Shown here: one piece after another, positions 1-7,565 of the stretch
Numbering within the stretch: the first letter of the stretch is position 1
Layout of the letters: each line of letters opens with the position of its first letter
Source of the DNA: an uncultured Gemmatimonadota bacterium
GTDB lineage: Bacteria > Gemmatimonadota > Gemmatimonadetes > Longimicrobiales > Longimicrobiaceae
Direction of reading: 5' to 3'
NCBI GenBank assembly: GCA_902805735.1
Contig: CADCTW010000217.1
Span: 21,077-85,076, forward strand
Length of the DNA stretch: 64,000 bases
The notes under the pieces: model-generated
Seen by the model: the letters and a program-made list of their open reading frames with translations, nothing else
Databases searched by the model: none
Told to the model about the DNA's origin: nothing
Program-made: the position numbers and the translations under genes

Positions 1-2
1 CA

Positions 3-146
3 GGGGACGAGATCCAGCCCGACCTGGTCCTACCCCACGTCGGCCGCATCCGCGCTTGGCACCGCGTGACCGGCGTCCGATTCGTAGCGGAGCGCGGAGC
101 GGCCGTGCTCGCGCTTACCCGGAGGGGTGAGTTCGCCAGCCGCTAA
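3..146 (+). CDS. C-terminal end of a truncated upstream gene
   Basis: An open frame enters from the left edge and stops with TAA at 144-146, giving the last 47 residues of a protein (charged, with the motif VGRIRAWHRV). It reads in the same direction as the tail fibre gene that follows, so it is probably the end of another minor tail or virion protein, but the fragment is too short to assign a family. The other two forward frames are also open for part of this stretch, so the frame choice rests on its plausible composition and on the stop position just before the next genes. Confidence 0.4.
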   Translation, partial: GDEIQPDLVLPHVGRIRAWHRVTGVRFVAERGAAVLALTRRGEFASR

Positions 147-313
147 GCAGGTGGGCCAGCTTTCCAGAACCGTTCGACGACGAACAGATGCCTCAACCGG
201 CCGGCCGGGTCGCCTTCTGCCCAAGGATCATGCAGGGACAGCGAATCCCACCAGTCGGCCAAGTCGGCAGGCACAACAATCGTGATCGTCTGGGGTTCGT
301 TCTCGTCAGGCAT
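143..313 (-). CDS. small hypothetical protein, antisense to the tail block
   Basis: A 56-residue reverse-strand frame starting with ATG at 313 and beginning MPDENEPQTITIVVPADLA. It fills an otherwise empty gap between the partial upstream gene and the zinc-motif gene at 342. The alternating hydrophobic/acidic start and the Trp pair (DWWDSL) look protein-like, and the antisense context has no competing forward gene. No convincing ribosome-binding site is visible and I do not recognise the family. It may be a small accessory gene like the other minus-strand insertions in this phage. Confidence 0.45.
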   Translation of the reverse strand: MPDENEPQTITIVVPADLADWWDSLSLHDPWAEGDPAGRLRHLFVVERFWKAGPPA

Positions 314-341
314 TCGTTCATCATGACAGGTGGGGGTGACG

Positions 342-611
342 ATGCCCCCCGGCGAACAGCTCTGCGCGTCCTGCGGTCGCCCTCTGCGTCTTATGCGGGT
401 CCCCGGCCAGGGCAACCGCTGGACCGAGACGTGGAACAACGGCGCAATTGCCACACACACGCCTGCTATGTGCCGGGCTTGGCGCTGCGCCCTTGCCGGG
501 GGCGACTGGATCGCCATCGTGAAGGTGCTGGCGCCTGCGAACGCCTCCGCCGCTCTCACCTCGCACATGGCCGACCGCATGCTGGACGTGGCCGCGGGGG
601 AGCAGCAGTGA
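342..611 (+). CDS. small Cys-containing protein upstream of tail fibre
   Basis: An 89-residue protein starting MPPGEQLCASCGRPLRLM. The CxxCG near the start, with further Cys at CRAWRC, suggests a small zinc-binding fold. The G-rich run at 331-337 (AGGTGGGGG) can act as ribosome-binding site; a GTG at 336 or 330 would add only a few residues. Its stop overlaps the GTG of the fibre gene at 608 (GTGA), so the two are probably translationally coupled. Function unknown; by position it could be a virion or fibre-assembly accessory protein. Confidence 0.6.
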   Translation: MPPGEQLCASCGRPLRLMRVPGQGNRWTETWNNGAIATHTPAMCRAWRCALAGGDWIAIVKVLAPANASAALTSHMADRMLDVAAGEQQ

Positions 612-2902
612 GCGGATCCATCCTGTCCTCGCCGGAGTCGCGGCGGCTGGGGCAGAAGCTGGCCTCGATGGAGGCGGAGATCGAGCGTCTCCGCGCCTCC
701 CAGCAAGCCACCCAGCTCGGCGACTCAACCCTGTACGGGGCGATCTACATCGCCGACCCGGACGGGAACGTCAAGGGCATCATCGGCGAGCAGGCCGACG
801 GCTCCACCGGTGTCGTGGTCACCGACGGACCGAAACCGCCCGCACCGTCCGGGCTGTCCCTCACCCCGGACATGGCTGGTGTGGTCCTCGGCTGGGCCGG
901 CACGTTCACAGCCGCGAAGCCGCTCGACTTCTCCCACGTCAACGCCTACCTGTCCGACGCCGGAGCAGGATTCGTCCACGGCCCCTCCAACCACGTCGGG
1001 ACCCTCTCCGACGCCGGCAGCATCCCCATCACGCCGCTTCCGTCGGGCACGCAGTGGTGGGCCCGCCTCGTCGCCGTGAACAACAGCGTTCCGCCAGGAG
1101 AGTCCCCGCCGAGCGTGACCGTCGGCCCGGTGTCACCCGAGCAGGTCGTGGCACAGGACGTGCTGGACGGGATCGTCACCGAGGTCAAGCTGGCCAACGA
1201 CGCCGTCACCGCCGCGAAGATCGCGGCTGGGGCGGTGGGCACGGGGGAGATCGCCGGTCAGGCCGTCACCCTGTCCCAGCTCGCCAACGGCAGCGTGGAC
1301 GCCACAAAGCTGGTCAACGGCGCGGTGACAGAGCCGGCTATCGCGGCGAACGCGGTCACGGCCAACCAACTCGCCGCGAACAGCGTGATCGCGGGGAAGC
1401 TGGCTGCGGACTCGGTGGCGGCGAACAACATCGTGGCCGGGTCGATCCAGACTGAGAAGATCGCCGCCGGTGCCGTGCTGGCCGACAAGATCGCGGCGAA
1501 CGCCGTCACCGCCGAGAAGATCAACGCACTCGCGGTCAACGCCGACAAGATCGCCGCCAACGCCATCAACGCCGGCCACATCACCGCAGGCGCGGTCACC
1601 GCGTCCAAGCTCGCCGCAACCCTCATCCTCGGCACCACCATCATCGCCGGCACCACCACCACCGGCGCCCGAGTCCAGCTCAACTCCTCCGGTATCGAGG
1701 CGTTCCGCGGCAACGGCACGAAGGTGCTGGACTTCGACACCGGCACCGGGGACATCACCATCGCCGGCCGCTACCGCTCCCAGGACTCCGGTACCCGCGT
1801 AGAGATCAACCCAGGCGGTAGCGACCCCAGCACGATCCGCCTGTACTCCAACGGCGTCTACGGCCGCATCAGCGCCGAACCCGGCCCCTCATCCTCTGCG
1901 GCCATCCTCATCCAAGGCTCGGCCACCGACACCGGCCGGCTCGGGGCCTACAACAACGAATCTTTCGTGTCCTACGTCGGGTCCGGGATCTCCCGCACCG
2001 CGGTGTCCTGCCTGCAGAACACCCTGAACATCTGGGCAGTCGGGGACATCGGGCTGTACCACACTTCCGGGTCCAACCAGACCCCCATCGCCTCCTCTCG
2101 GCTGCGGTTCTCCGTGTCAACCGGTGAGGGCGGGTCGACACCGATCATCTCCGCCGACGGGCAGAACAGCGGCCTCAAGTTCGACAACGGCACCGCGCTG
2201 ATCGTGACTGCGGACGGGCAGGCGTTCGCCCCTATCCGCGCCAGCCAGTTCCTGGTGAGTTCGTCGGAGCAGGTGAAGGAAGACATCCGAGACGCCCGCG
2301 CGGTGCTCGACCCGCGGCAGGTCATCCGTCAGGCGCGGGCTCGTCAGTACCGGTTGTCGGCCGAGAAGTGGTACACCCCACCCGCCACCGACGAGGAGCC
2401 CAACCCGCGCCCGGTGCAGGTAGCGGCCCCGCTGCACTTCGGTCCCCTGGCCGAGGAGCTCCCACCCCAGATGACGGTGTCGCTGCCGTCGCTGGACGGG
2501 AAGTCCCGCATCCTGTCGATCAACCTGGCCGATGCCGTGGGCATGCTGTGGGCCGCTGAGGGCCAGCGGGAGGACCAGCAGCAGCGCTCGGTCACCGGCC
2601 GGGCGGTCATCACCTCCGGGACCATCGCCTCCGGCGGCACCCGACGCGTCTCCGTCACCTGGGACGACACGCCCCTTGAGGTGCCGACCGACAACATTGC
2701 CCTGGCTCTGCCGGCGATGCCCACCGCCCTGGGGCGGGTGTCGGCCCGGGTCGACCCGGCCTCGGTGACCACCTCCGGGTGCGACGTGCTCGTCACCGTG
2801 TCCGGCCTGACCTCCGTTCTCGTCACAGCCGCGCTGCCCGTCGCCGTCGAGGTCGTCGGCCGCTACCTGTGGACCCCGCCCTACCAGCCCGAGGGAGCCT
2901 GA
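608..2902 (+). CDS. tail fibre / minor tail protein with S74 intramolecular chaperone
   Basis: A 764-residue virion protein. Residues about 15-35 form a short coiled coil; 85-180 look like a fibronectin-like or carbohydrate-binding beta domain; 190-340 is a long array of Ala/Val/Ile-rich repeats (AVTAEKI, KIAANAV types) typical of trimeric fibre shafts. Near residue 550 comes SSEQVKEDI, the start of a peptidase S74 (endosialidase chaperone) domain, which in known fibres promotes trimerisation and then cuts itself off using a Ser-Lys dyad; that Ser and Lys are present. Unusually, about 110 residues follow the chaperone core, ending in a beta-rich segment. A start at 608 is preferred because it overlaps the upstream stop; a longer frame continues upstream but runs through the preceding gene. 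Likely role: host recognition. Confidence 0.85.
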   Translation: MSGSILSSPESRRLGQKLASMEAEIERLRASQQATQLGDSTLYGAIYIADPDGNVKGIIGEQADGSTGVVVTDGPKPPAPSGLSLTPDMAGVVLGWAGTFTAAKPLDFSHVNAYLSDAGAGFVHGPSNHVGTLSDAGSIPITPLPSGTQWWARLVAVNNSVPPGESPPSVTVGPVSPEQVVAQDVLDGIVTEVKLANDAVTAAKIAAGAVGTGEIAGQAVTLSQLANGSVDATKLVNGAVTEPAIAANAVTANQLAANSVIAGKLAADSVAANNIVAGSIQTEKIAAGAVLADKIAANAVTAEKINALAVNADKIAANAINAGHITAGAVTASKLAATLILGTTIIAGTTTTGARVQLNSSGIEAFRGNGTKVLDFDTGTGDITIAGRYRSQDSGTRVEINPGGSDPSTIRLYSNGVYGRISAEPGPSSSAAILIQGSATDTGRLGAYNNESFVSYVGSGISRTAVSCLQNTLNIWAVGDIGLYHTSGSNQTPIASSRLRFSVSTGEGGSTPIISADGQNSGLKFDNGTALIVTADGQAFAPIRASQFLVSSSEQVKEDIRDARAVLDPRQVIRQARARQYRLSAEKWYTPPATDEEPNPRPVQVAAPLHFGPLAEELPPQMTVSLPSLDGKSRILSINLADAVGMLWAAEGQREDQQQRSVTGRAVITSGTIASGGTRRVSVTWDDTPLEVPTDNIALALPAMPTALGRVSARVDPASVTTSGCDVLVTVSGLTSVLVTAALPVAVEVVGRYLWTPPYQPEGA
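1186..1622 (+). repeat. shaft repeats inside the tail fibre gene
   Basis: Tandem degenerate repeats with a period of roughly 7-15 codons, encoding phrases such as AVTAAKIA, AVTANQLA, AVLADKIAANAVTA and AINAGHITAGAV. At DNA level they share gcggcgaacgcggtcac-like stretches. Repeats of this type form extended trimeric beta or coiled shafts in phage fibres and are prone to length change by recombination. Confidence 0.75.
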
Positions 2903-3180
2903 TGGCCCGCGTGAAGATCGTGGTGGAACGCGAAGGCGGCTCCACCATCACCATCGTCGAAGAGTCGGCGATGCACCTGTTCAGCGACGGCGAATGCGCC
3001 CTCCTCACCCAGGAGGCGTACGTGCGGGTCCTGCGGGCGCTCGGAGTGCAGCAGCAGCCCGACCCGGAACCCACGCCTCCCGCAGCGGCTGGCGAACTCG
3101 CCGGGCCGTCCGTCGATGACCCGTCGGTCAAGGCCGTCATCGACGAGGCGCTCAGCCGCACCGGCAGGAAGGCCGCCTGA
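2902..3180 (+). CDS. hypothetical protein, tail region
   Basis: A 92-residue acidic protein starting MARVKIVVEREGGS; the ATG overlaps the fibre stop as TGATG. A small beta-rich N-terminus (residues 1-50) is followed by a Pro-rich linker and a short helix (VKAVIDEALSRTGRK). Its position directly after a fibre gene suggests a fibre accessory or assembly factor, but no family is recognised. Confidence 0.7.
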   Translation: MARVKIVVEREGGSTITIVEESAMHLFSDGECALLTQEAYVRVLRALGVQQQPDPEPTPPAAAGELAGPSVDDPSVKAVIDEALSRTGRKAA

Positions 3181-3377
3181 TGCGGATCACCGGTGTGCGC
3201 GTCATCCGCCCCGACGGTGTGGAGAAGCTCTACGAACTCGGCCGCAGCTTCGACTTCGACGGCTGGGGAGACCTGATCATCCGCGACCAGGACGGCGCCG
3301 CCATCGCCACCCGCAGGCGCACCTCGGTCGAAGAAGTCGAGGTCATCGCGGTCGGCCCGGCAGGCCCCGAGTCCTGA
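3180..3377 (+). CDS. small hypothetical protein, tail region
   Basis: A 65-residue protein, start ATG overlapping the previous stop (TGATG). Sequence starts MRITGVRVIRPDGVEKLYEL, a compact beta-hairpin pattern, and ends with an acidic/Val-rich strand. It is read in one unit with the genes on both sides. Probably virion-associated; no family recognised. Confidence 0.65.
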   Translation: MRITGVRVIRPDGVEKLYELGRSFDFDGWGDLIIRDQDGAAIATRRRTSVEEVEVIAVGPAGPES

Positions 3378-3862
3378 TGCGCAGCCACGTGATGCGCCAG
3401 TTCGGCCGGCGCGGCATTTTGCTGGTCCTCCTCGGCCTCATGTGGACCTTCGTCGGCGTCGGGCTGACCACGATCTCCCAGCAGCGCTTCTCCGCCGACA
3501 ACGACGTCAACGGCGGACCGTTGCAGTTCCTCGACGACTACACCCCCGTCATCGGCGGCTTCTGGATTCTCGGTGGGCTCCTCGCGTTGGTGGGCGGGTT
3601 CATCCGCAAGAACAACCCCCGCGACGACTACGGCTTCCTCGGCCTGTCGGTGCCGGTGTTCGCGACGTTCTCGCTATACCTGTGGTCGTTCGCAGTCAAC
3701 ATCAGCACCGACGGCGTGTTCGGCCGCCCCAACTCGTGGCTGCCGGCGGTCGTGTACTTCGTCGTCTTCGCCACCGTGCTGTTCGTGGCGCGCTGGCCCG
3801 ACCCGGACGACCCGCACCTGCCACCCGAGTTCCGGTCTGACGTCGAGGGCGGCCTCCGGTGA
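3377..3862 (+). CDS. integral membrane protein, about four transmembrane segments
   Basis: A 161-residue protein starting MRSHVMRQFGRRGILLVL. Hydrophobic segments near residues 13-30, 54-74, 88-108 and 120-140 predict four membrane helices, with an acidic C-terminus. The ATG overlaps the previous stop (TGATG). A membrane protein between fibre and lysis genes may be holin-related or a superinfection-exclusion protein; the sequence does not decide between them. Confidence 0.65.
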   Translation: MRSHVMRQFGRRGILLVLLGLMWTFVGVGLTTISQQRFSADNDVNGGPLQFLDDYTPVIGGFWILGGLLALVGGFIRKNNPRDDYGFLGLSVPVFATFSLYLWSFAVNISTDGVFGRPNSWLPAVVYFVVFATVLFVARWPDPDDPHLPPEFRSDVEGGLR

Positions 3863-4290
3863 GCGCCTCGGCCCTGGCCGCCGCTGACCTCGCTAGTTCG
3901 TGGTCGTGGCTGATTCCAGTGCTCACTGCGGTCGGGGCCGCCGTTGTCGGGATCTACACAGCGCGGTCGGCGCGCGCGGCGAACCGGGAGACCTCTCAAC
4001 TGTCTGGGTGGAAGGCGCTGTCGGAGTCTCACAGCGCCGAGATCAAGCGGCTGCGGACCGAGCGGGAAGAGGACCAGGAGGACCACAGGCAGGAGCGCGA
4101 GGAGGACCGGCGCGCTCTAGCCGCCTGCCACGCTCGCATCGACGATCTCACCCGCCGATTCGAGGACGCGGAGCGGCGCGAGCGGGAACTGATCGTCTGG
4201 GCTCGCGAGGTGGTGCGGCTGATGCTGGCCGCCGAGTTCCCGTTCCCCCCACCGCCGCCCGGTGTGGCTGATTCCGGCCCGGTGCGGTGA
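3859..4290 (+). CDS. single-pass membrane protein with coiled coil
   Basis: A 143-residue protein from GTG at 3859 (GTGA overlap). An N-terminal membrane helix at about residues 14-34 is followed by a highly charged coiled coil (residues 55-125, rich in Glu/Arg) and a Pro-rich tail. An N-terminal anchor with an extended coiled coil resembles spanin-like or Rz-type organisation, but actinophages seldom carry classical spanins, so this stays an inference. Confidence 0.7.
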   Translation: MSASALAAADLASSWSWLIPVLTAVGAAVVGIYTARSARAANRETSQLSGWKALSESHSAEIKRLRTEREEDQEDHRQEREEDRRALAACHARIDDLTRRFEDAERRERELIVWAREVVRLMLAAEFPFPPPPPGVADSGPVR

Positions 4291-4469
4291 CCGACCCTCT
4301 GACGTGCTGGCGGCACCGCCGCTGCGTCTGCGGTCATCCTCGCGCCTTCCACGGCCAGGGGCGCGGGTGGACCAGCTGCGAAGCGCTGCGCTGCCCGTGT
4401 GTCCTCTTTCTGTGGCACCTGCTGGAGCCGCTGCCCTACCCGATCCCCGGCCCCTGGAGGGTGTCGTGA
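4287..4469 (+). CDS. Cys-rich miniprotein, probable zinc binder
   Basis: A 60-residue protein with the ordered ligands CVCGHPRAFH and CEALRCPC, a small C/H cluster seen in many actinophage miniproteins. GTG start overlaps the preceding stop and its own stop overlaps the next GTG. Function unknown. Confidence 0.65.
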   Translation: MTDPLTCWRHRRCVCGHPRAFHGQGRGWTSCEALRCPCVLFLWHLLEPLPYPIPGPWRVS

Positions 4470-4765
4470 CCCGACCTGATCCGTACCGCCCGATGCGCCG
4501 GCCCGGGGTGGGGAAGGCGTGGCCCCCGGACGACTCGTGGACCATCGCCGAACTGAACGCCGAACTCGCGGTGTGGCGCACGTATGCGGCCCTCCGCCCT
4601 TATGCGGTGTCTACCCGGCGCGCCTCTGCGGTGAGTGTTCCGGTGCAGCGGCGGCCCTGTGATGCCCGCTGGGAGCGTCTCACCGAGGCCGCGTTTCGTG
4701 TCCACCGGGAACCGCACCGGGCCCGCGTCCAGCGCTGGCAGCCCGGCGCCCGCGGCCACCTCTAG
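4466..4765 (+). CDS. hypothetical basic protein
   Basis: A 99-residue Arg-rich protein beginning MTRPDPYRPMRRPG, from a GTG overlapping the upstream stop. Contains a helical stretch (WTIAELNAELAVWRTY). A longer upstream reading frame exists but would overlap the Cys-rich gene entirely, so the coupled GTG is preferred. No family recognised. Confidence 0.55.
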   Translation: MTRPDPYRPMRRPGVGKAWPPDDSWTIAELNAELAVWRTYAALRPYAVSTRRASAVSVPVQRRPCDARWERLTEAAFRVHREPHRARVQRWQPGARGHL

Positions 4766-4787
4766 CCCCCCGATCAGGAGACCGCTC

Positions 4788-5291
4788 GTGGCACCCGACT
4801 TCACGTGGCTGCGAATCGCCGCCTCGAACTTGCAGCAGAACCTGGAGATCGTCCTGGTTCGGCTGCGGAAGATGTCCGACCAACTCGACACCGTGGAGAT
4901 GATCATGGCTGACAACAGCCCCCTGCTCAACCAGCTCGCCACCAACCTCCGCTCGTTTGCCCAGAACGAGTTCGCCAACCTGGTCGCCGACAACACCCGC
5001 CTCGCCTCTCGGGTCGCCGAGCTGGAGGGCGAGGACGTCGCCGAGGCCGCCGCCGCCGACGAGGCGGTCGCGGCGTTCAACGAGCTCACCGCGCCGGTCA
5101 CCGAGAGCCCCGACGTGCCGGTCGAGATCCCCCCGGTCGACGCCCCCACCGAGGAGCCCTCGACGGAGCCGGCCCCGTCGGGCGACCCGACCGAGGAGGC
5201 CGACACCCAGCCGGTGACGGAGGGTGTCGCTACGCTGCCTGCGGGTGACCCCACCGGGTCAGTCGACGGAGACAACACCACCGCGACCTGA
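4788..5291 (+). CDS. helical protein with acidic Pro/Glu-rich tail
   Basis: A 167-residue protein from GTG 4788, with a good AGGAG ribosome site about 10 bases upstream. Residues 1-85 are helical and coiled-coil like (NLQQNLEIVLVRL, TRLASRVAELEGE); residues 90-167 are a low-complexity acidic tail rich in Pro, Thr and Glu. Last gene before the hairpin at 5303. Possibly a structural or scaffold-type protein; not assigned. Confidence 0.65.
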   Translation: MAPDFTWLRIAASNLQQNLEIVLVRLRKMSDQLDTVEMIMADNSPLLNQLATNLRSFAQNEFANLVADNTRLASRVAELEGEDVAEAAAADEAVAAFNELTAPVTESPDVPVEIPPVDAPTEEPSTEPAPSGDPTEEADTQPVTEGVATLPAGDPTGSVDGDNTTAT

Positions 5292-5302
5292 CGAGGTCGC
5301 AC

Positions 5303-5342
5303 GGGTGGTTCCTGCCCTAGCTCCCCGGGGCAGGAACCACCC
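5303..5342. terminator. bidirectional hairpin between convergent genes
   Basis: A perfect 15-bp inverted repeat (gggtggttcctgccc at 5303-5317 and its complement at 5328-5342) with a 10-base loop lies exactly where the + strand tail block and the minus-strand gene at 5317 converge. It has no T-run, as is common in high-GC actinobacteria. It overlaps the final codon of the minus-strand gene. Confidence 0.8.
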
Positions 5343-5760
5343 CCTCCGGGGTCCACTCTTGCTTATAGCTGGGGTGCTCGCGGTAGGGCAATGCGAGCAG
5401 ACGCAAGATCAGATCGGCGAAGTAGGGAGTTCCGTCGTCTGGATCACTGTAAGGCGGCGAGTACGGGGCGCACTCGCTAACCACTCGGCGCTTCGCCGCC
5501 ATATCGGCAAGCACGCGGGCTGGGTCATGACGGACGATATGACGCGCCGCTTCGTTTACGAGCCAGCCGGTGACGTCTACGGCCTTCCGGGTCGTCTCGT
5601 CGGCATCGATCACCATGGCCAGAGCCTCATCCTCCGGGTCCACCCTCAAGCGCCACGGTGTGCGGTACAGCCAGTCATCAGCATTGCGTTCCCCCGCTGC
5701 CCGAGCGACTTGCTCGTCCTCGTCGAGGCGTGCGCGCAGGAACTCCACCAGGTCTGCCAT
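5317..5760 (-). CDS. DUF6221 family protein
   Basis: A 147-residue reverse-strand gene starting MADLVEFLRARLDEDEQVAR and containing ARHIVRHDPARVLADM and a C-terminal LLALPYREHP segment. This order (FLxARLDEDE, HIxRHDPARVL, LRxLALPYxxHPxY) is the signature of DUF6221, a family common in Streptomyces chromosomes, prophages and plasmids, with no established function. It is alone on the minus strand inside the late block and has its own hairpin at the 3' end, which fits a separately expressed lysogenic-conversion gene. Confidence 0.85.
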   Translation of the reverse strand: MADLVEFLRARLDEDEQVARAAGERNADDWLYRTPWRLRVDPEDEALAMVIDADETTRKAVDVTGWLVNEAARHIVRHDPARVLADMAAKRRVVSECAPYSPPYSDPDDGTPYFADLILRLLALPYREHPSYKQEWTPEGVVPAPGS

Positions 5761-5811
5761 CTGCCCAGTGTGGCAGGAGACCTCGCCTCATAACTGCACA
5801 TGGGAGGCGCC

Positions 5812-6039
5812 GTGGACCGCTGTGAAGACCCGGCCGTGTCCTACCTCCCGCAGGCGCGGTACGGCGACCCCCGCCACAACCGGATCGCCTTCCTGCCCGT
5901 CGACCACGCGCCGGCCTACGGCCGCCACGCCCTACGCGACCCCTCCGACGACCTGCCGATCTTCGCCGCAGTCAGGGACCAGATCAGCCGTCCGCCCGAG
6001 CGGGACCAGGACACACGGGAGGTCGGTCCATGGCACTGA
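5812..6039 (+). CDS. small hypothetical protein upstream of endolysin
   Basis: A 75-residue protein from GTG 5812, chosen because GGGAGG sits at 5802-5807; an in-frame ATG at 5800 would lack a ribosome site. Sequence runs MDRCEDPAVSYLPQARYGDP and ends in a charged tail. It overlaps the endolysin start by ten bases, so the pair is probably coupled. Function unknown. Confidence 0.6.
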   Translation: MDRCEDPAVSYLPQARYGDPRHNRIAFLPVDHAPAYGRHALRDPSDDLPIFAAVRDQISRPPERDQDTREVGPWH

Positions 6040-6821
6040 CCATTCACAGCCGGCAGACGTGGGGCGCCCGCTACGCCTCGGCCTACCGCAACCGGAACGC
6101 CTCCCTCCCCGCGCGGGAGGTTTGGCTGCACCACACGGCCATGCGCGCCCCTGCCGCCAACGCTTCGCTGGAGCAGGACATCGCGGCCATGCGGGCGATT
6201 GAACAGGTCGGGCAGGACCGATTCGGCTCGGGGATCTCCTACAGCCTGATCGTGATGCCGTCCGGGCGCGTGTTCGAGGGCCACCGCATCGACGGGGTCG
6301 GCGCTCACACGGGGGGCCGCAACTCCATCGCCCGCGCCATCAGCCTGCACGGCAACTACGACGTTGCACCACCAACCCCGCAGCAGCTCGACGCGCTCGC
6401 TCAGCTGCTCGTTCACGGCCATCGATCCGGGTGGTGGGCGTCGCCTTCGTTGGCGGGTGGGCATCGAGACGCCCCGAAGGCTTCCACAGCGTGTCCCGGG
6501 AAGTTGACCCACGGCCTGATCCCCGAGATCAACCGTCGTGCGGCTCGGCTCCTCACAACGCCGCCGTCCACGTCGTCGCAAGCCGTCTCGTCCCGGCCGA
6601 CGCTGCAAGAAGGGGCCACCGGACCCCTGGTGACGGCGCTGCAGACGTGGCTGAACCGCATGTACCCGTCCTACTCGCAGATCGACCTCCGCCCGAAGCG
6701 CTACGGCCCGCAGACCGTGGAAGTGGTGACCGAGTGGCAGCGCCGCTCCGGCCTCACCCCGGACGGGCGCGTTGGGCCGGCGTCTTGGCGCGAGGCCGAC
6801 CGCCAGGGCTTCCGCCCCTAA
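6030..6821 (+). CDS. endolysin: N-acetylmuramoyl-L-alanine amidase plus peptidoglycan-binding domain
   Basis: A 263-residue lysin. Residues 1-170 are a PGRP/amidase-2 domain: zinc ligands are the His of WLHHTA (about 34-35), His in GGHRDAPK (145) and Cys in STACPGK (155); the substrate-side motif YSLIVMPSGRVFEGH is intact. Residues 190-262 are a PG_binding_1 repeat (LQEGATGPLVTALQ ... LTPDGRVGPASW). The enzyme should cut the amide between MurNAc and the peptide stem to release progeny. A holin gene follows immediately. No signal peptide is seen, so it depends on the holin. Confidence 0.93.
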   Translation: MALTIHSRQTWGARYASAYRNRNASLPAREVWLHHTAMRAPAANASLEQDIAAMRAIEQVGQDRFGSGISYSLIVMPSGRVFEGHRIDGVGAHTGGRNSIARAISLHGNYDVAPPTPQQLDALAQLLVHGHRSGWWASPSLAGGHRDAPKASTACPGKLTHGLIPEINRRAARLLTTPPSTSSQAVSSRPTLQEGATGPLVTALQTWLNRMYPSYSQIDLRPKRYGPQTVEVVTEWQRRSGLTPDGRVGPASWREADRQGFRP

Positions 6822-6854
6822 CCCCCCACCTCCCGCACAGAATCGGAGAACCAC

Positions 6855-7196
6855 ATGACTGACACCCGCCCCAACCCGCTGGGCGAGGTCGCCTCCAAGG
6901 TCGGCGTGGCGTGGGCCGCCGCCGGTGGCGTCGTGTCCGCCCTGGCCACGTTCGGCGTGCTGTCCAGCGTCCAGGCCAGCGCCATCCAGGCCGCAGGCGA
7001 GGCCGCCCCCGGGACGATCACCGCTGTCGGGACGGTGATCGCGGGCATCCTGCCGCTGGTCACCGGCATCGTGTCCGCTTTCCGCACCGCGTCGGCAGGT
7101 AAGGAGAAGGTCACCCCCGTCTCGGACCCGAGGGCGGACGACGGGACCCGACTGGTGCGGTCGGACAGCGTGGTCACCCGATCCGACCGGCTGTGA
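6855..7196 (+). CDS. holin
   Basis: A 113-residue protein with ATG 6855 preceded by CGGAGAA. Two hydrophobic segments, about residues 14-37 and 53-76, separated by a short turn with Glu, and a charged hydrophilic C-terminus: the usual two-helix phage holin shape (phage_holin/actinophage type). It lies 33 bases after the endolysin stop. Assignment rests on topology and position rather than on a specific motif. Confidence 0.8.
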   Translation: MTDTRPNPLGEVASKVGVAWAAAGGVVSALATFGVLSSVQASAIQAAGEAAPGTITAVGTVIAGILPLVTGIVSAFRTASAGKEKVTPVSDPRADDGTRLVRSDSVVTRSDRL

Positions 7197-7435
7197 CCGA
7201 GCGGAAGGCCGGCGAGGTCCTGGACCCGCTCGGCGTCACCCTGGACGTTGACGACGACCAGCAGGTCGTCGAAGCCGTCGTGCTCGCCAAGGTCGTGAGC
7301 TTCGCCGATGACGACCGCAGCACCGCGGTGGTCATGGCGTCGAGCGCCGGTCTGGACTGGGTGGCGCAGCTCGGGTTGGTGGCGGTCGGTCAGCAGATAG
7401 TCAACGTGGACCGGCCCGAGCGGGACGAGGACTAG
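7193..7435 (+). CDS. small acidic hypothetical protein in lysis cassette
   Basis: An 80-residue protein from GTG 7193 overlapping the holin stop. Sequence includes DVDDDQQVVEAVVLAKVVSF and ends in acidic residues; no membrane helix. Coupled translation with the holin suggests a lysis-timing or structural role, but nothing in the sequence proves it. Confidence 0.65.
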   Translation: MTERKAGEVLDPLGVTLDVDDDQQVVEAVVLAKVVSFADDDRSTAVVMASSAGLDWVAQLGLVAVGQQIVNVDRPERDED

Positions 7436-7439
7436 TCCG

Positions 7440-7565
7440 GTGCATCCGTGGGTGTGGCTGATCGTGTGGGTGGTCGGATCGTGGGCCCTCGCCATCCTCG
7501 TCGGCCGCTGGCTCGCGTCCCTCCCGCCCCCGCCCGAACCGCCTGAGGGGAGACACCGACAGTGA
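7440..7565 (+). CDS. 41-residue single-pass membrane peptide
   Basis: A very short gene from GTG 7440 to TGA 7563-7565, with one Trp-rich membrane helix (WLIVWVVGSWALAILVGRW) and a Pro-rich tail. Its stop overlaps the GTG of the next fibre gene at 7562. Tiny membrane proteins next to holins often act as second holins or antiholins, which is the best guess here. Confidence 0.6.
   Translation: MHPWVWLIVWVVGSWALAILVGRWLASLPPPPEPPEGRHRQ

Noticed and set aside
188..607. N-terminal extension of the tail fibre gene
   Set aside because: The frame is open upstream but overlaps the gene at 342-611; the GTG at 608 fits the coupled-start pattern.
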